Shown piece by piece: positions 1 to 13,866 of a stretch of DNA of 64,000 bases. The notes below the pieces were generated by a model. That model saw nothing but the letters and a program-made list of their open reading frames with translations, searched no databases and had not been told where the DNA came from. How positions within the stretch are numbered: position 1 is the stretch's first letter; the number at the start of each line of letters is the position of its first letter. This stretch comes from Apostichopus japonicus. Taxonomy: Eukaryota > Echinodermata > Holothuroidea > Aspidochirotida > Stichopodidae. The stretch is from NCBI RefSeq assembly GCF_037975245.1, contig NC_092572.1:28067989-28131988 (forward strand), given 5' to 3'. Position numbers and translations under genes: made by a program.

Positions 1-499
1 TTTCCAAAGGGGAGGGGTAGACCCCCTACCCTTAGACCCCTCCCCCATTTCAGTCACCACTTCCAGATCCGTCGGCAAATCAAATTTGACTTAAAATATG
101 CACCAGATTGCATCTAAGGACGTTTCAAAACTAAAATTTTTCCAAAGGGGAGGGGGACACCCCCTCCCATTAGACCCCTCCCCCATTTCAGTCACCACTT
201 CCAGATCCGTCGGCAAATCAAATTTGACTTAAAATATACACCAGATTGCATCTAAGGACGTTTCAAAACTAAAAATTTTCCAAAGGGGAGGGGACATCCC
301 CTCCCCTAAGACCCCTCCCCCATTTCAGTCACCACTTCCAGATCCGTTGGCAATTCAAATTTGACTTAAAATATGCACCAGATTGCATCTAAGGACGTTT
401 CAAATCTAAAAAATTGCCAAAGGGGAGGGGGACACCCCCTCCCCTTAGACCCCTCCCCCATTTCAGTCACCACTTCCTGATCCGTCGGCAAATCAAATT
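1..499. repeat. 138-bp tandem satellite, about 3.6 copies
   Basis: Copies begin near 1, 139, 277 and 414. Each starts with a CCAAAGGGGAGGGG motif followed by a C-rich complement (CCCCTCCCC), then a segment containing CAGATCCGTCGGCAA and ACCAGATTGCATCTAAGG. Copies differ by a few substitutions. The array is cut by the window edge and decays after about 499. Predicted peptides here are not coding. Confidence 0.9.
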
Positions 500-2056
500 C
501 TCCACACCCCCCCCCAACAAAACCCTTCGCTACGCCCCGGAACCGAGCGTTGAGTCTAAGCTATCCTACCGCTACCAGTCTAACACAAACTTATATAGCG
601 CCACTGAATTCGAGAAGTGCGCACAACCAGACGGTACTAAGAGAGCCTAACACACATAACTATCATTCAAGTTGCCTACGTCTATCACTCTACAGTACAT
701 GATTACAAAGACTACGGTCGACCGTGTCACCGAATAATTGACATTATTAACACGCTCTATAAAAATGTATTGTCCTACCAAACGTAATCCAACTCTTAAG
801 CACATCCCGGGCCTAATTAAGGACCCCTTTCCTGACATACCGTTGACGAAAGTTTCACTCGACGGGCTTTCCGCCCACAGCTGACTACATGCAGAGAGTA
901 CACGATGTAAAGAGAATGATCTCGTGTGCATGCCCCTTATAAAGCGCAAAAGATAAGGCATTACCGAAATAAATATGCTCACTCTGGAACTTAATCTCAA
1001 ATCAACACACAACAACAACACGCACTAATTACACATTCCTATAGATTAATCAACCTCAAACCCCACTCATATTACTATAAAACAGGTTAAGTGTCATGGA
1101 CCAGTTGACCCGGTGGAGGAATTGGGACCATAGGATGGTAAACAATAACTTCACCTTGCTAAGGAACAAATGTTCTTTTTTAATGAACAATGATTATAAT
1201 GGTATTTCCCCATGACTACGTGACGTCACTGATATCCTTGAACAAATTCTGCCAGAACGAGGTAGATTTATACTTGTAAAGGTTTTGAATCAAAACGGTC
1301 GATTCCATGAGAGTATTTCCTAACTTCGCGCAGGCGTTACATTTTAATGTTCATCTTAATGGATGTAATAACTCGTGAAAGTTCCTCAGAATACAAACCT
1401 AATGACACCTTCCTGCTTTCATTATGTAAATTTGCTCCCTATCCGTTGAGGCTTCGTCGATTAAAATTTACCCTCGAAAAACTGGTAGCAATTTCACTTT
1501 GAAAACAGGTCAGCTACAATGTCTATCATGTAGACCTAAACTATAATACGTGGAGTTTGTGTATGTGCGTGTAGCGTCTTCTGTCTTGTTTTCCCCTCTT
1601 TTTAACATTCTTCTGCATCTTCTTCTTGACGCAGATTTGTGCTTCAGTACGAAGACCATGACTGTGAGGGCAAACGTACCCGGATTATGAAGTACCTGTT
1701 CATACTCTCCCATTTTCTCATATATGTAAATAGCGCCGCCAATCCTATCATTTATAACTTCCTCAGTGGTGAGTTAATATTTATTGATTATAAGTATCAA
1801 ATATAGAAGTTCAAGTATGGAGGAAGGTCAAATAAATAGTTTTTTTCATAGTTACTATTCCGTACAAGAATTTTCAGTTCCAAACTTTCAGAATTCGTTC
1901 GAGTTATTGTTAATATGTGCGCAGTTATGACGTGTACAAGAAGAGGAAGGGAGGGGGCTCCCTCATCTCCATCATTAGTCGATGGAAAACTTTCAGTCCT
2001 CCCAGCCCCCTCTCTTTGAAATATGTTCAAGTCCATATCAATTTGTTTCCATGTAT
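500..2056. other. No gene recognised
   Basis: Nothing coding is supported. 500-1000 is slightly richer in CpG, and open frames on both strands resemble no family. I saw no splice-bounded exon or RNA gene. Confidence 0.5.
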
Positions 2057-2455
2057 ACGGAAGCTTAAAAGTGCCATCAACATAAGACAGTCAACATTTT
2101 CAAGTAAATTTTTAGATAACAAGATAATATCTTATCCAAAGTCAGAAAAATGTTGGATTGCTCTAACTGAGCAATTGGACATTTTCTGCAAACTGTTTAA
2201 TTGACAACTTATCAGATATCGTCATATAACATTTCCTCTGCAAAATGTTTAATTGTTCACTTCATTTAAACTGAGCAATTAAACAAATTTCTGCAAAATG
2301 TTGAATTGACCACTTCATTCCATCTAAGCAATTGAACAATTTTCTGCATAATGTTTAATTGACAGATATTATCTTGTTATCTAAACAATTTACTGAAAAA
2401 TGTTGACTTATTGGGGCAAACTTTTCTTATGTTGATGGCACTTTTAAGCTTCCGT
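2057..2455. mobile_element. MITE-like inverted-repeat element
   Basis: The outer 30 bp are perfect inverted repeats, starting ACGGAAGCTTAAAAGTGCC on the left and ending GGCACTTTTAAGCTTCCGT on the right. Similarity continues inward for about 80 bp through AGATAACAAGATAATATCT, with a 16-bp insertion in the right arm. The centre holds degenerate copies of a GCAATTGAACA / TTTTCTGCAAAATGTTTAATTG unit. There is no transposase ORF, so it is non-autonomous. The target duplication is unclear. Confidence 0.8.
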
Positions 2456-4906
2456 AAATGGAAGAGTCGCAATGGAAGTTTCACAGCTGTATCTATTGCC
2501 TCTTTCTTGATCTTGTTGGTTGAATGGGCGGGGCTTGTACGGTTGAGTGTGTATGCATGTACGTACGCGATATTGATATCAAGCACGTGCACACCTATAC
2601 GTACACACACAAACATGTACTGTTCAATTGTGGGCGTTTTTATTGCTATGGGTAGGTTAGGTCTTTATGTGGGAGTGTCAGAAATGTAAAGAAAATGATA
2701 TCTTTGACTAGTTTACCCTATGACGTATTCATTCAGCAATGTATTATGTCAATCCAGACAGTTTTGATTAAACAACACGCGGTCAAAAGTTCAACTCGAT
2801 TGTTCACTTGTGTGGCCGGCTAGCACAGTCAGGAATTCACGTTGGGTAAATAGTCAAACGCTATAGCGTAGCAGCACTTAGTAAAATGAGCCCTCGGCAG
2901 CTGAGATCAGAGAGAGATAGAGGAGTTCCCGTAAGTAAAGAAGATGACAATACTTGTCTTGATTCCTCTGATGATTCTTTATTTGAATGACTTGCAATTA
3001 ATAAAATGAGTTTCGATGTTGAGAGTGATAGTGATAATACGTTAAATTAATGGTGCTTCGAAGTGATCGCTTCGCAGACAGATATGCAAGTCCTCGGCTA
3101 GCGCAGAGAAGCCGGGCGGTTCTAGGCCTGCGCACGTGTTCACATTGCTTCTACCATGTAGTTGTAATGGAACAACTACCTGCTTCACCACAGTTAACGT
3201 ATCTCAGTGCTACACAAAGCTAACCAAATAAATATGCACTACGTCATCAAGGAAGGGTGTGATTGGTCAGCAGGAAAGGTAAACTAATGAATAATTAACG
3301 TGTGCGTGCAAGGTGTAGAACTCACTGCTAAAACTAACCAATAGGAGCTATTATCTAAAACTTCAGCTGCTTAGCATACGTCATGATACAAATGTCCTAA
3401 GATAGTAATATTACTTCACGCGTCATTGTAAACTTGACCTAGTTTGACATGAATGGAACCTTGTAACATGCAGAGAGCAAAAACAATATAATACATTAGA
3501 AATTGGCGTGGGAAAACAATAGTCCTTTCAGAGAGTTGAGAAGTGAACAAGTAGTTCAAAGAAGCCGTCGACGCGCACTCCGAGGGACCTGGAGATTAAA
3601 AGAGCGGGCCAGACGTACTATTACATGACACACTGTACAAAAGACATGACGAAATCCATCCAGGTCCCTATGTACAACTTTAATTGTTAAATTATTTCTT
3701 CTCTTTAATCAGTAGTGTACATTTGGATGTACAAGGAAATCCATGTATTAAATAATATCAGTCATGTACGACATCACACGAGCCCTCCAAAGTTCATGTC
3801 TGCACAATTTTCCATGGAACGGGATTTGCGTGTTCGGGGACGCGCACACTGTTGTATGTGAAATGCGACAAAAGAAATTGATATGCATAGGTTTCTAACA
3901 CACATCATGCAGTGAATAGCAATCTAAAAGCAACATAAGAATCTGATTTATGAAGAACATATTCCTAATTCCATATACCCTTCGAACCAACTTGCAATGC
4001 TAAAAGCTACGAACGATCAGTATCAGTTATTCAATTGTTTCAAAAGGCGGGAACTTTGGAATTGAACATGATAACGTAACCTTTCGCAATTTAACAATTC
4101 CCGAAAGTTCGTGGTTCGCTTAGTTACATAATAAATGTGGTAGCCATGCTTTTATGACATAACCTGTTAACATAATACACATAATATGGAGTTACACAAG
4201 AATGAAGTGACGCCGCGGTATGACGTCACGTCTCATGACCTACCATGGCTGGTACGTACATCACCGTAAGAAACGTATCGTCCTAGCCTTTGTCGTCACA
4301 TGTTTATTGTAAACCTACTTAAACTATTTAGTCTTTCGTGTAACGTATACATTAGTCATACGCTATGGGAGGGTATGCAGCAATAATTCGATATTCGTAA
4401 TAGTTGAATTCACATAACTGTCGAATAATAATGGAACAAGTTGTGACAGCTGCCTAATGATAATACCTCTCTAAACTGTCCTTTCGTATCAGAGCACTCG
4501 TTTTGACTGTACAATAGTTCATAGCCTTTATCTGGTAGAAACATGATATTCATACTGCTCATACTGTTAGTACGAGAGCTCTGAAGCGGGACATTACAGT
4601 ACAGTATAGATCAAAAATGTCCCATCTGGTGAAATGATGACACAGTTGAAGGCTACACTAAAATGATTATGCAAAATCCATTGTATGAAGATCTTAGACA
4701 ATGTCTTTAATTGGAATTAGGGCGCATTCCAGTGAAAATCGAAGCACTTCGTTTAAGTTGTTACGCTGTACAAAATCTGGTATTCACGGCCTTAACCTGA
4801 AAATGCAGATGAATGCGGTCTTGATCTAAAACATATTAATTCGAAGCATATATCGAACAGGGAATACCTATCTGCTACCCTACTAATACCATTTTGTTTC
4901 CAACAG
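2456..4906. other. Upstream flank or intron of the GPCR exon, no exon recognised
   Basis: The GPCR tail exon at 4907 must have an upstream exon with transmembrane segment 7. I looked for an NPxxY-type coding stretch here and did not find one, so the preceding exon may lie left of the window. No other supported feature. Confidence 0.4.
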
Positions 4907-5106
4907 CTAAGTTCCGCCGAGAGTTTCAGGCCGCCCTCTGTCCTTTCCTACAAGCCAAACAACGCACAAGAGGCTATTCCAGAGCAACACTTAACAGCCG
5001 GACTAGGCGGACGATAAGCCGGGAATCACGCCCGTCTAGTAACACTGCCGCTCTATCCACGGAGAGTATGCGCATGTCCAATTTATCCAGATTTCCAGAA
5101 TCCTAG
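4907..5106 (+). CDS. C-terminal exon of a rhodopsin-family GPCR (partial)
   Basis: A strong acceptor (TTTTGTTTCCAACAG) precedes an exon whose first two bases complete a codon. The frame then reads AKFRREFQAALCPF and runs to TAG at 5104-5106. The KFRREFxxxLCPF block is the amphipathic helix 8 that follows NPxxY in rhodopsin-type receptors, with Cys as a possible palmitoylation site. The rest is a basic, Ser/Thr-rich cytoplasmic tail of about 50 residues with many RxS and SxxS sites, typical of receptor phosphorylation tails. The transmembrane exons are not visible here and I cannot name the ligand class. GC and codon use are clearly higher than the AT-rich flanks. It is the only coding exon I support on the plus strand. 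Confidence 0.7.
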
Positions 5107-5530
5107 GAGGCGGATGAAAATGGTCATGTGATAGAATTGAATGTTCTTATCACAAGGAAGGTAACACAAAAAGTGCAGTGCTAATGTCTACGACAAGACT
5201 ATAGTATATGGTCCGGTGAATCTTAAATCTCGTTTGCTGTAATATCTTTCATGGCAACATCGTAATGTCCATGTGATCTGACAAATCAGTCGAAGATGAT
5301 TCTGTACAGTAGTTCAAATATCCGAGCAAGATGTCCAAACAAAATGTCCAAACAAAATCAAAACTATAGGATTAAATGTGTCCTCCGAAAGGAAATAAGG
5401 GCGGCATTGCGGAACTTAGCATTCATAGAATCCGGATGTGTGACCTGATAATTTCGTAACGTAAAATAATACAAAACTGTTATCAAACTGCTTATCAACT
5501 AAAGAGCCTGTGTAAGAAAATGCGTACAAG
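5107..5530. other. 3' flank of the GPCR exon
   Basis: Probably 3' UTR and downstream sequence. I saw no convincing canonical AATAAA close to the stop codon and no further coding. Confidence 0.4.
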
Positions 5531-5911
5531 TAAGTGGGCCTGACGTTTCGATCCTAGCAAGATCTTTTTCAGAGGCTGAAGGACAAGTAACGGTAACAGA
5601 ATGGGCAAATACATGCACATAATACAGGCAGGTTAATGAGCAGGGTGAACACAAAAAGACAGATGTAAGAGGATTAGTAGACTAGGGATGGAGAGAAGAA
5701 AGAAACCAACAGGCCGGGGAAGAGGAGAGGTATACATAGGAGATAAACTGTAGAGGGACAAAGTATCTCTTAAAAAGAGAAGGACAAAGACAGAAAAATG
5801 TAGAGGAAGAATTGGAAGAGAGCTACGAGAAGACAGGTGACAGGGAAGGGGGGGGGGGGGGGAGGGGTGAGGGAGCAGATCCTGCTAGGATCGAAACGTC
5901 AGGCCCACTTA
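5531..5911. mobile_element. Non-autonomous element with 34-bp terminal inverted repeats
   Basis: TAAGTGGGCCTGACGTTTCG at 5531 continues to 5564. Its reverse complement, with one mismatch, lies at 5878-5911. The 313-bp interior is strikingly purine-rich on the plus strand (AGAGGAGA-type) and holds a run of 15 G at 5848-5862. No coding frame is supported. Confidence 0.8.
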
Positions 5912-6479
5912 CATTTACAATAATCGTCATGCGTAATATTTGCAATAGGGGTTCTACTCGTAATGCGTTACGTTGGCATATAATATTTATTATAATAGTC
6001 TAATGAGAACTTCATATCAGAATACATAAACAAATGCGTATGTTTCTAATACGTCTTCTGCCGTGCAAGCAGTAGTGTTTGTTACAGATCCTTTTCCGTT
6101 TTGTTTTGAACAGATCAACTTATGTGACTCTTATCAAATAATGGTACTAACCAAATATTTAGTACATGGACTATTGTATAGTTGGTAAACGATTTCAATA
6201 TAAAAAAATATATTCTATAGTGTTGTACTTTTCCTAGTGTATATGAAGCATTGAGTGCAGTCGAGCCAAGTATTTAAATTAGGTTTGAAAATTCGGATCT
6301 TAAATTTTGTTTTTCAGTAAATATTTACTGGTACGCTATGTGAGCAACTTGAGCAGTTTACTCGTTGCCAGATAGGAATGAAATCAACATGCATTAACTC
6401 ATATAACAGAAACCGTGGAACCTGGCATTGTTGACAGTTGGTTTTCAACGAAATATTGCGAAAGGTTCAACAAAATTTG
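5912..6479. other. No gene recognised
   Basis: AT-rich sequence between two repeats, with no supported ORF or motif. Confidence 0.5.
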
Positions 6480-7010
6480 TGTACATTAAGATCAATGGAA
6501 ATTCGCGTCTCTATATGATTAACAAAGAATAGCGTAATATTGGATCAACGAATAACGATAGGATCAACAAAGCTTCGCGTTTACTGTACGAACAATAGAG
6601 ATTCGCCTGGTGCAATAGGATCGGTACAGATTAGTGTTACGATATGCTCGGGCTTCATATTAACAGCAATTAGTGTTCAATAGCATCATAGGTTCTTGTA
6701 AGATACAATGGAGGTTTACGTTTGATAGCATCAACAGAGGTTTACGTTTGATAGCATCGACAGAGATCCGCGTATGATAGCATGAACAAAGACTCGCATT
6801 AGATAGAAAATGAGATTCACGAACAATAACATCAATATATATTGGAGTTTGATAACATCAACATAGATGAGGATTTGAAAGCATCAACATATAATCGAGT
6901 TTGATACCATCAACATATAATCGAGTTGTTTGATATCATCAACATCGACTCGCGTTTTGATAGCAGGAAAACAGATTCGCGGTTAATAGCATCAAGAGAG
7001 ATTTCCATAT
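6480..7010. repeat. Degenerate ~29-bp minisatellite
   Basis: A loose unit resembling TTTGATAGCATCAACA(T/G)A plus about a dozen variable bases (often GATTCGCG) recurs every 27-31 bp. The clearest copies are at 6710-6970. Copies are diverged, so the array looks old. Confidence 0.7.
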
Positions 7011-10000
7011 AATGAAAGAAGTATATTTATTAAAACTGCTATTTGTATATAGATTATTGTACATTCTGTACATTGCTGCTGTTAAGAAAACCAAAAACCT
7101 TAAGAAGTATTAATAGAGTTATTTTATTGTTACAAATTCAAAATGTGTAAACTTGTATAAAGGGAATTATTTATTTTTAAAAGCTATCTCATTGGGGAAA
7201 ACTTCAATCCACAAGTGTATAAAGTTCCGCTGTGCGATAGTTATATTCGGGTCGGTAATGTGGAAATCCATATCAAATTAAGGGAGTTGGGGGGGGGGTC
7301 TAATCACAGCCCTTGTAGGGCTCCTGCGAAAATAGTTTTCTTCATGGTAAGGATCGTCAACATTTTAGGCCACAGTATTGGGTTTTAAAGATTTCCTGTG
7401 TCACTTTTTAGCTAAAAGGTCGTAGAAACTGTATCATATAAACTACGTGACATTATTACAAAATGCGGCAATATTTTCAAGATGCGTCAGGTTAGTTCAA
7501 AACGTCGAAGTTTATACCTCCTGTGTCATTCATTGGCCGTGTATGGTATACTGCCAGATTGTAGACGTGTGCAGTTTGTTCTACGTCAATTTTATGAAAA
7601 TCTGAATGCGACATTTGACAGTTTAAATTGACATCCACTTAATAGATATATAGATATGACAAGATATAACCGTATCAAATCTTAAACAGAAATTAAAGAG
7701 AATGATTTTCAAATTTGGGGTAGAATGAGTTTCAAACCAGTGACCTCGTGGTTACCACATTACGGTCACACACTGTTTACTCCCTAAAGTATGTAGTTCT
7801 TATAAACATGAACAAATCCCTTTAATTCCTTTATCCCCCGGATCATATACATTAATAAATTGTTTATAATAATTGCGTTTATGATATGTATAATTATGAA
7901 AAACTTCAGTGGGTTTCTTTACACGGATATACGTGTAGGCCCTTTTGATTCCAATGGGTAACAAAATACAAGTAAGAGGAATGGGAATAGATCTATTTAT
8001 GTTCCCATTTTGTTTGTATTAACTGTATACAGCACCTTTATTATATTACCCTTTTTGGGTTTTGTTGGGCAGCTTACCATAACAACTCCCTGCTTATACC
8101 TAGTCACGATAACCTGTATTCGAAGGGGACGATTATACGGAAGGGAGGGGACCAGTATGGATGGCATGATGAGAGCTACGGAAGGGATGGCGGACGTTGA
8201 AGAAAGAAGGCGGTCAAACATTGACCACACCCCTATCTTTTCCACCTTTGGTTCTCCTATAATTGATTGATACACCCCACCCCACCCCCACCACCGTCCT
8301 TGTTGCTCAAAATGTGACTCATTATTGTTATATGTCTATTGCATATTGTTTAGAAGGGGGGGGGGGGAAATACTGTATTATACAATAAATCTTTAGTACT
8401 CAACAAAAAAGTAAAACCGAGTTTGTATTTCTTTAAGTCATATTTTATTCAAACACGATCTGCGATCTGCAGGAGGTTGGATTTTCCACTTAAGGTTCTT
8501 GTGATATTATATATCTCAAGCATTGACGTTCATGCAACTTTTACCTTTGGAGCTATCCTAAAGTTTGAGGGAATTTCATCTCCATTCTCAGATCAAATAT
8601 CTGTCCAACAAACCAACAAAAAGCATAAACGATAACCGTTCTTGTACTGAACCATTACGGTTGTAATGCATACGAGGTTTATGCAAATAAAAATGAACAT
8701 CGAAAATATCTTGTAGAGTTGATGATGGATTTAAAGACAACATATCACCTTCACTTCGGGATTTATTGTACTTAAAATTGGCGCTACATATAGCGTATGG
8801 TAGACATGGATACCTTACGATATCAGTTATTAATTAAAAGACTTTCACTTGTTGACCTCTGCTGACTGAAATGCCCCTTGACCTGCAATTACAACACAAC
8901 TCAAGACGGTGGATCTACAACGTAACGTCATACGTATGGTCATTCAAGTGACACTGTCTGTTGTTATTAAGTTTGCAGGGTTTTGAGACTGAACTCTGAC
9001 GACTGAAAAAGACCATTCATATCCACAAAGCAATAAAGTCCTCTTATTCATTAAGGTGGATCTATGTACTAAATATGTAACAATGTACACGATCTTTCAC
9101 ACTTTCACTTCTATGTGCGTCAAATGAAGTTTTACCAGAAAATGAAAGAGTTTTCACATACTAAGGTGGATCAACATACAATGTACGAAGTTCATTCACG
9201 CTTTACTATATAATAGACTCACGCCTTGAGTTACAATGACCTTGAAGGACCTATAACCTCATAAAATGCAAGAGAGCTCTTACTAGGGTGGGTTTACTTA
9301 CAAGTAGTTTTCAAACCATTGTACATGATTTCACAGGCTTTTCTCTCTATTCCATTTGTTTATTTTGTTAACCTGAGTACATGAACACATATAAAGTTAT
9401 AAAGTTACATAACATACACCCAAGACTTTAACCAGAAAGTAGCATTTGCTATATTCAATATTAAATTCTCGGAAAATCTTTAGAAAACTTAGCAAACCTC
9501 ATTAAACAGATACGCAAACAATGCAGTTCAGTGGTTTCGGTCGTGCAATTAGCGTCATCTTTTATTTAAAATCTAAAGGTTTCTGACAAGAGATAGCTTG
9601 CCTACAAGAGATTATGCTTTTTTATTTTTAATGGAACCATTGATTTCTACTATTACATCGGCGATGTTGCAAAGCAGTTAACTTGACTTTTGTAAAGTGA
9701 CTTTCACCTTCTATTATGGTTCATAGTTACTACAGCATGAAATACAACATTCAATGTTGCTGAGTGCTTAGCAAGGAATAAGTCACGTTTATATATCGCT
9801 GCTTGTCCTACTTTTGTCCTCTTCCAAATTATTGAAGATTGCGAGTAACGTCCATGTTCATAACATTGGAAGAAAAACACAACTCTGCCTTGAACTGAAA
9901 CAACCTTTGACCCCATTTCCCACTCATTACTGAAACAAGGCAAACGTTCCATCAAACAAAACCTATTGTGACTGGAAGACTATATCTAAAGTATTGCTTT

Positions 10001-10267
10001 TGTTGTAAACTCCAAGCAGTTATCAATTGAGTAACACATCCAAATAGACTTCAACCATATTAATACACAATATTACCAAACACTGTTATAACCCTTGACC
10101 TTATCACCCAGCAGTAAAACCATTTCCAACCATTGTGATTGGCAGAGTAAATCATTATGATGTAACACTGTGATATTCCTTGACCGTATTGAGTACTGTT
10201 AATGGGAGTTCGAGTACAAAGATCTGGTTGAGAGCGGAACCAATGGCATGTATTATCTTAATCAACG
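7011..10267. other. Long gene-poor stretch
   Basis: No splice-bounded exon or recognisable domain. Contains homopolymer G runs near 7288 and 8356, and short random ORFs on both strands, including an antisense pair near 8.0-8.3 kb that looks like chance. Confidence 0.5.
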
Positions 10268-10813
10268 TTGTTTTACATATCATCAAACTCAAGGTTACTT
10301 GCGACCAATTTGATGTACTTTATTTGGTACCCTCTACTAACTGAAATATTTAATTCACTTGGTTTGCCCATCAACGTGAACAAGCCTGTGCATAAATGGT
10401 ACATTGGTGCCCCTTTCCAATCAGCCATGGCCAGAAATGTCCACCTGGAAGAAATTAAGACCCTTGGACGAGATGTTATAAAGCAGTTCATATTTGGACC
10501 TGTCTCGACCACAAATGAACCTCGATTTATTTTTGACAGATTAATAAGGCCACTTACAAAGAAAAAAACTTGGAGAACCTTCGTCAGGATTGATCAATAT
10601 GATTGTTGGCAAATAACATTAGCACTGATGTTGACAGAAAGATATAAAGGCATGATTGTTATGGCACAAGCTTCATCAACAATGCTAATTAAGCTACAGA
10701 CAATAATGTTGGTACCTATGGTGAGGGTTCCTTATATGGGTTACGGGATTAATCTTATGTTTGCTAAAGCAGATATAAGTTTTACAGTGTTTTCATCAAA
10801 CCTAGCCGTCTGA
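10268..10813 (+). other. Unrecognised 181-codon open frame
   Basis: This is the longest plus-strand open frame outside repeats. The translation has no domain I recognise, is rich in Met, Ile and Thr, and has no Kozak-like context or splice signals that I trust. By my rough estimate a frame this long could occur by chance in 64 kb of AT-rich DNA (well under one expected, but not negligible). It could be a fossil transposon fragment. Treat it as a possible exon only. Confidence 0.12.
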
Positions 10814-13800
10814 TAAAATCAAGTGACATTTCATCTCGTTTATATCTATCATTAAGTCACATAACATACATTATTTTATTAATAGCAATGAGGCAGTGGG
10901 ACTAAAAGTAAGATAACTAAAAAAGGAAAATGATAGGGTTCATTTATGTAAAATAGAGCCTCCACAAACCAAATAAGAAATATGTCCGAGATTCATCGCT
11001 TGTGACATCATGTTTACATTCATTTCAGTTTCATGAAATCAAATTACCTTCGTCCACCAATAAGGACAACATAGTTCTCATAATGGAGCAGCTAAGTATT
11101 AAAATATGAAATTCTTCTTAAGTTAAATTCTTGATATATCCTCTTTACAAGTTCTTCATATATTTGCCTCTGCTGACCTGAAATGACATTTGAAAAATAG
11201 GTTTCTTGAATAAAGAGTATCAATATTCTAAATATGAGATTCATTCAATATTGCCTTCTTGAGATATCGTGTTTTCAAGATGTTTAGCTTCTGATCTCTG
11301 CTGACCTCAAGTGAAAGTTGACATCCAATGATAACAATAGAGGTTCATCTAATTAATCATAGAGCGAATAAACACTAAATATGACATTCATCCAAAGTTG
11401 TATCTTAATATATGGTATTTACAATTTACAAAGTTTACTGACTCCATATGACCTGTCACCTCCACCAGAAACAAAATGCTTGACATCAACAAAGATTATC
11501 AACAAGAAAATTTTGAGGCCATCCAGTCTAATCGTGTTTACAAGCAAGGTAGCACACACAGTTGCCCGTCACTACAATTGATTACAAATTACAACAAAAC
11601 GAAGAATATGAAACCCACGAAGGTGTAAAATATCTTCCATTTGCAATTCGGTTACAGCGTGACACAATGTGTGTATTTAAATCGAACAGGTATACTATTG
11701 TAGACATGTTATACTGAATATTACCATATGAACATAATTAGGCTATCATTTTTAATGTAAACCTAAGATGTAGGAACAAAGAACTCGCTTCTTTACACCA
11801 TAACATTCCCAATAGCTAAAGATGGGATTATTGGATTGTAACTGGAAGCTATTGACAAATAGTAGGTCTACTGGGTAGAATGTGCTTGCAAATAAAAACA
11901 GTGTAAGGACAATCAATGTTATACACCATATGTATTAATATATGCTTCACAGTGATAATGAACACACCCTGTAACCATCAATGGTCTTTGCAATGTTCTT
12001 TGAAGTGCATTCTGTGAAATGTGAGATAATTCATAGTTCTACTGAATTTTACTTTACAACATGTTATCAACCATTACATTAATATAGTACACAATAGATA
12101 ACATGAACTCTGAATGTTCTTTTCTCTCATCAGACTTACTCTGTAAAGGAAGACAGTACATTACCATCTTGCAATTACCACTTGCACTTACTTGTTTATA
12201 TGATACTGACAACCGTGAGCTACGTACGTTACATAAATTGGAATGGAAAACTCTCTGATAGTATTTAAGAGGCAATGCTGGCAAATTGACACATTGAATT
12301 AAAAATATATATAAAAAATATATTACCCGATTTAACAGAGCAATTCTATTATGGACAAATGATGTGTTATTAAACTCCTAGTTGATCGCATTGTGTATAT
12401 GACAACAACCAAATTCCCAGTGTTCTTGTCGTGTTACCAACATGCCTTCATTATCTCCTTTGCTGAACTGATTGCTACTGTGGTAATTATACTGTATTAA
12501 AGTCCTAGTCCTTCTTCTCCCCTATTTAGTCATTGTAACTGTAACATATACTTTTTTGTACATTCAGTAGTACTGCAGTATATATTTGCTACAAATGCTG
12601 GTGATTTTCCGGTGATGTTAATGAAGTCAGTGATCTCTACCAGTTTCTACAACATACATTACATAATTTACATTTGTCATACTTGCAGTTAGAGTAGGTC
12701 TTTAGACCGGTCTGATGTCAAACTTCCTGATATCTCCTTCAGATGAGAGCCTGGGTAGTTGCCCTGTGGTTATACTAACATCGCTTTATCCCCTATTCAG
12801 ATAGCAGCTTTATGTAGATGCGTTTTCCTGACAATAACTTTTGTCAACATAGCAGAAGCTGGTTCCTTCAAAGTAGAAGTACTCTATTGCCACAGATGTT
12901 GTATTAAATTTGGTACCCCCAGCCCAGTCAGTTCACATTGTGCCCCTTGAATTAATTCTCAGGCATAAATTAATTGGTGACAAAATGGCCACTTGAAGTC
13001 CTTTCCTTTAGATTCAAAGTCTGTACCTTTGCTACAATATTTTGCTTCTTCTTCATAGCTTGTATAAAGATAGCTTTAAGCGAACAGTATATACACACTT
13101 TCTCTAAGTGACCTTAAAATTACAACAACTTTGGGTATTAAGTTAATTTTCAGGACTGTGATAGATCACCGAGTCCATGACTTACAATTCTGATGTCATA
13201 ACTGTCTCAATCCCTAAAAGAGCATCCTTGGAGCAAAAATTTAGAAATTATAGGTCTGTCGGATGGTCTGGCCTTCAAGTTGACATGTTGCTCTCTTGAT
13301 TGCATCGAATTCAAAGCTGTATATGGAAAGAAGAAACCAGCTTTCAAAAAAAAATCATTCATTTCAAATCTATTAATTCCAAAGATTATTGTTAGTTTGG
13401 TGTAAGTTTTCATTTAGTGATTATTCAATTCTATGTTGAATTATACATCTATTACTTTGTGCAACCATACATAAAGATAAACACATTTAATTTGTAAGAT
13501 TAAACTACAAATTTATAATAACAATGATCACGGTTGGCCATCATCAGAGCTTCGCTGCAAAGAAAACGATCTTTTTTATCTCAGGTTGGTTATGTAGTAC
13601 AGCTATTGCAACCAAACTCAATTATATTGAACCATATCAACATTATATTTAAAATTTGAAGAAAGAATAGAAAGTATGACGCCATCATTCCAATGATGGA
13701 TTTCCAACTTATTTATCAAACTATCCTGGAAAAAGATTTTAGTTCAGGATATGACCTATATGTCAGGTAGATACAGATTACCAATTCTGTTTCTATATCC

Positions 13801-13825
13801 TGATTCTTGAATTCATAATTATATA
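10814..13825. other. No gene recognised
   Basis: AT-rich intergenic sequence downstream of the minus-strand gene end. Nothing else supportable. Confidence 0.5.
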
Positions 13826-13831
13826 TTTATT
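13826..13831 (-). terminator. Candidate poly(A) signal AATAAA
   Basis: AATAAA on the minus strand lies about 35 bp past the TGA of the candidate terminal exon (13867-14078), a suitable position for a 3' end. Confidence 0.4.
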
Positions 13832-13866
13832 TTGTCATTGCAGACTTTCTGATATAGAGAAGATGC

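Noticed and set aside
7997-8275. Overlapping open frames on both strands
   Set aside because: No domain, splice signals or composition shift; consistent with chance.
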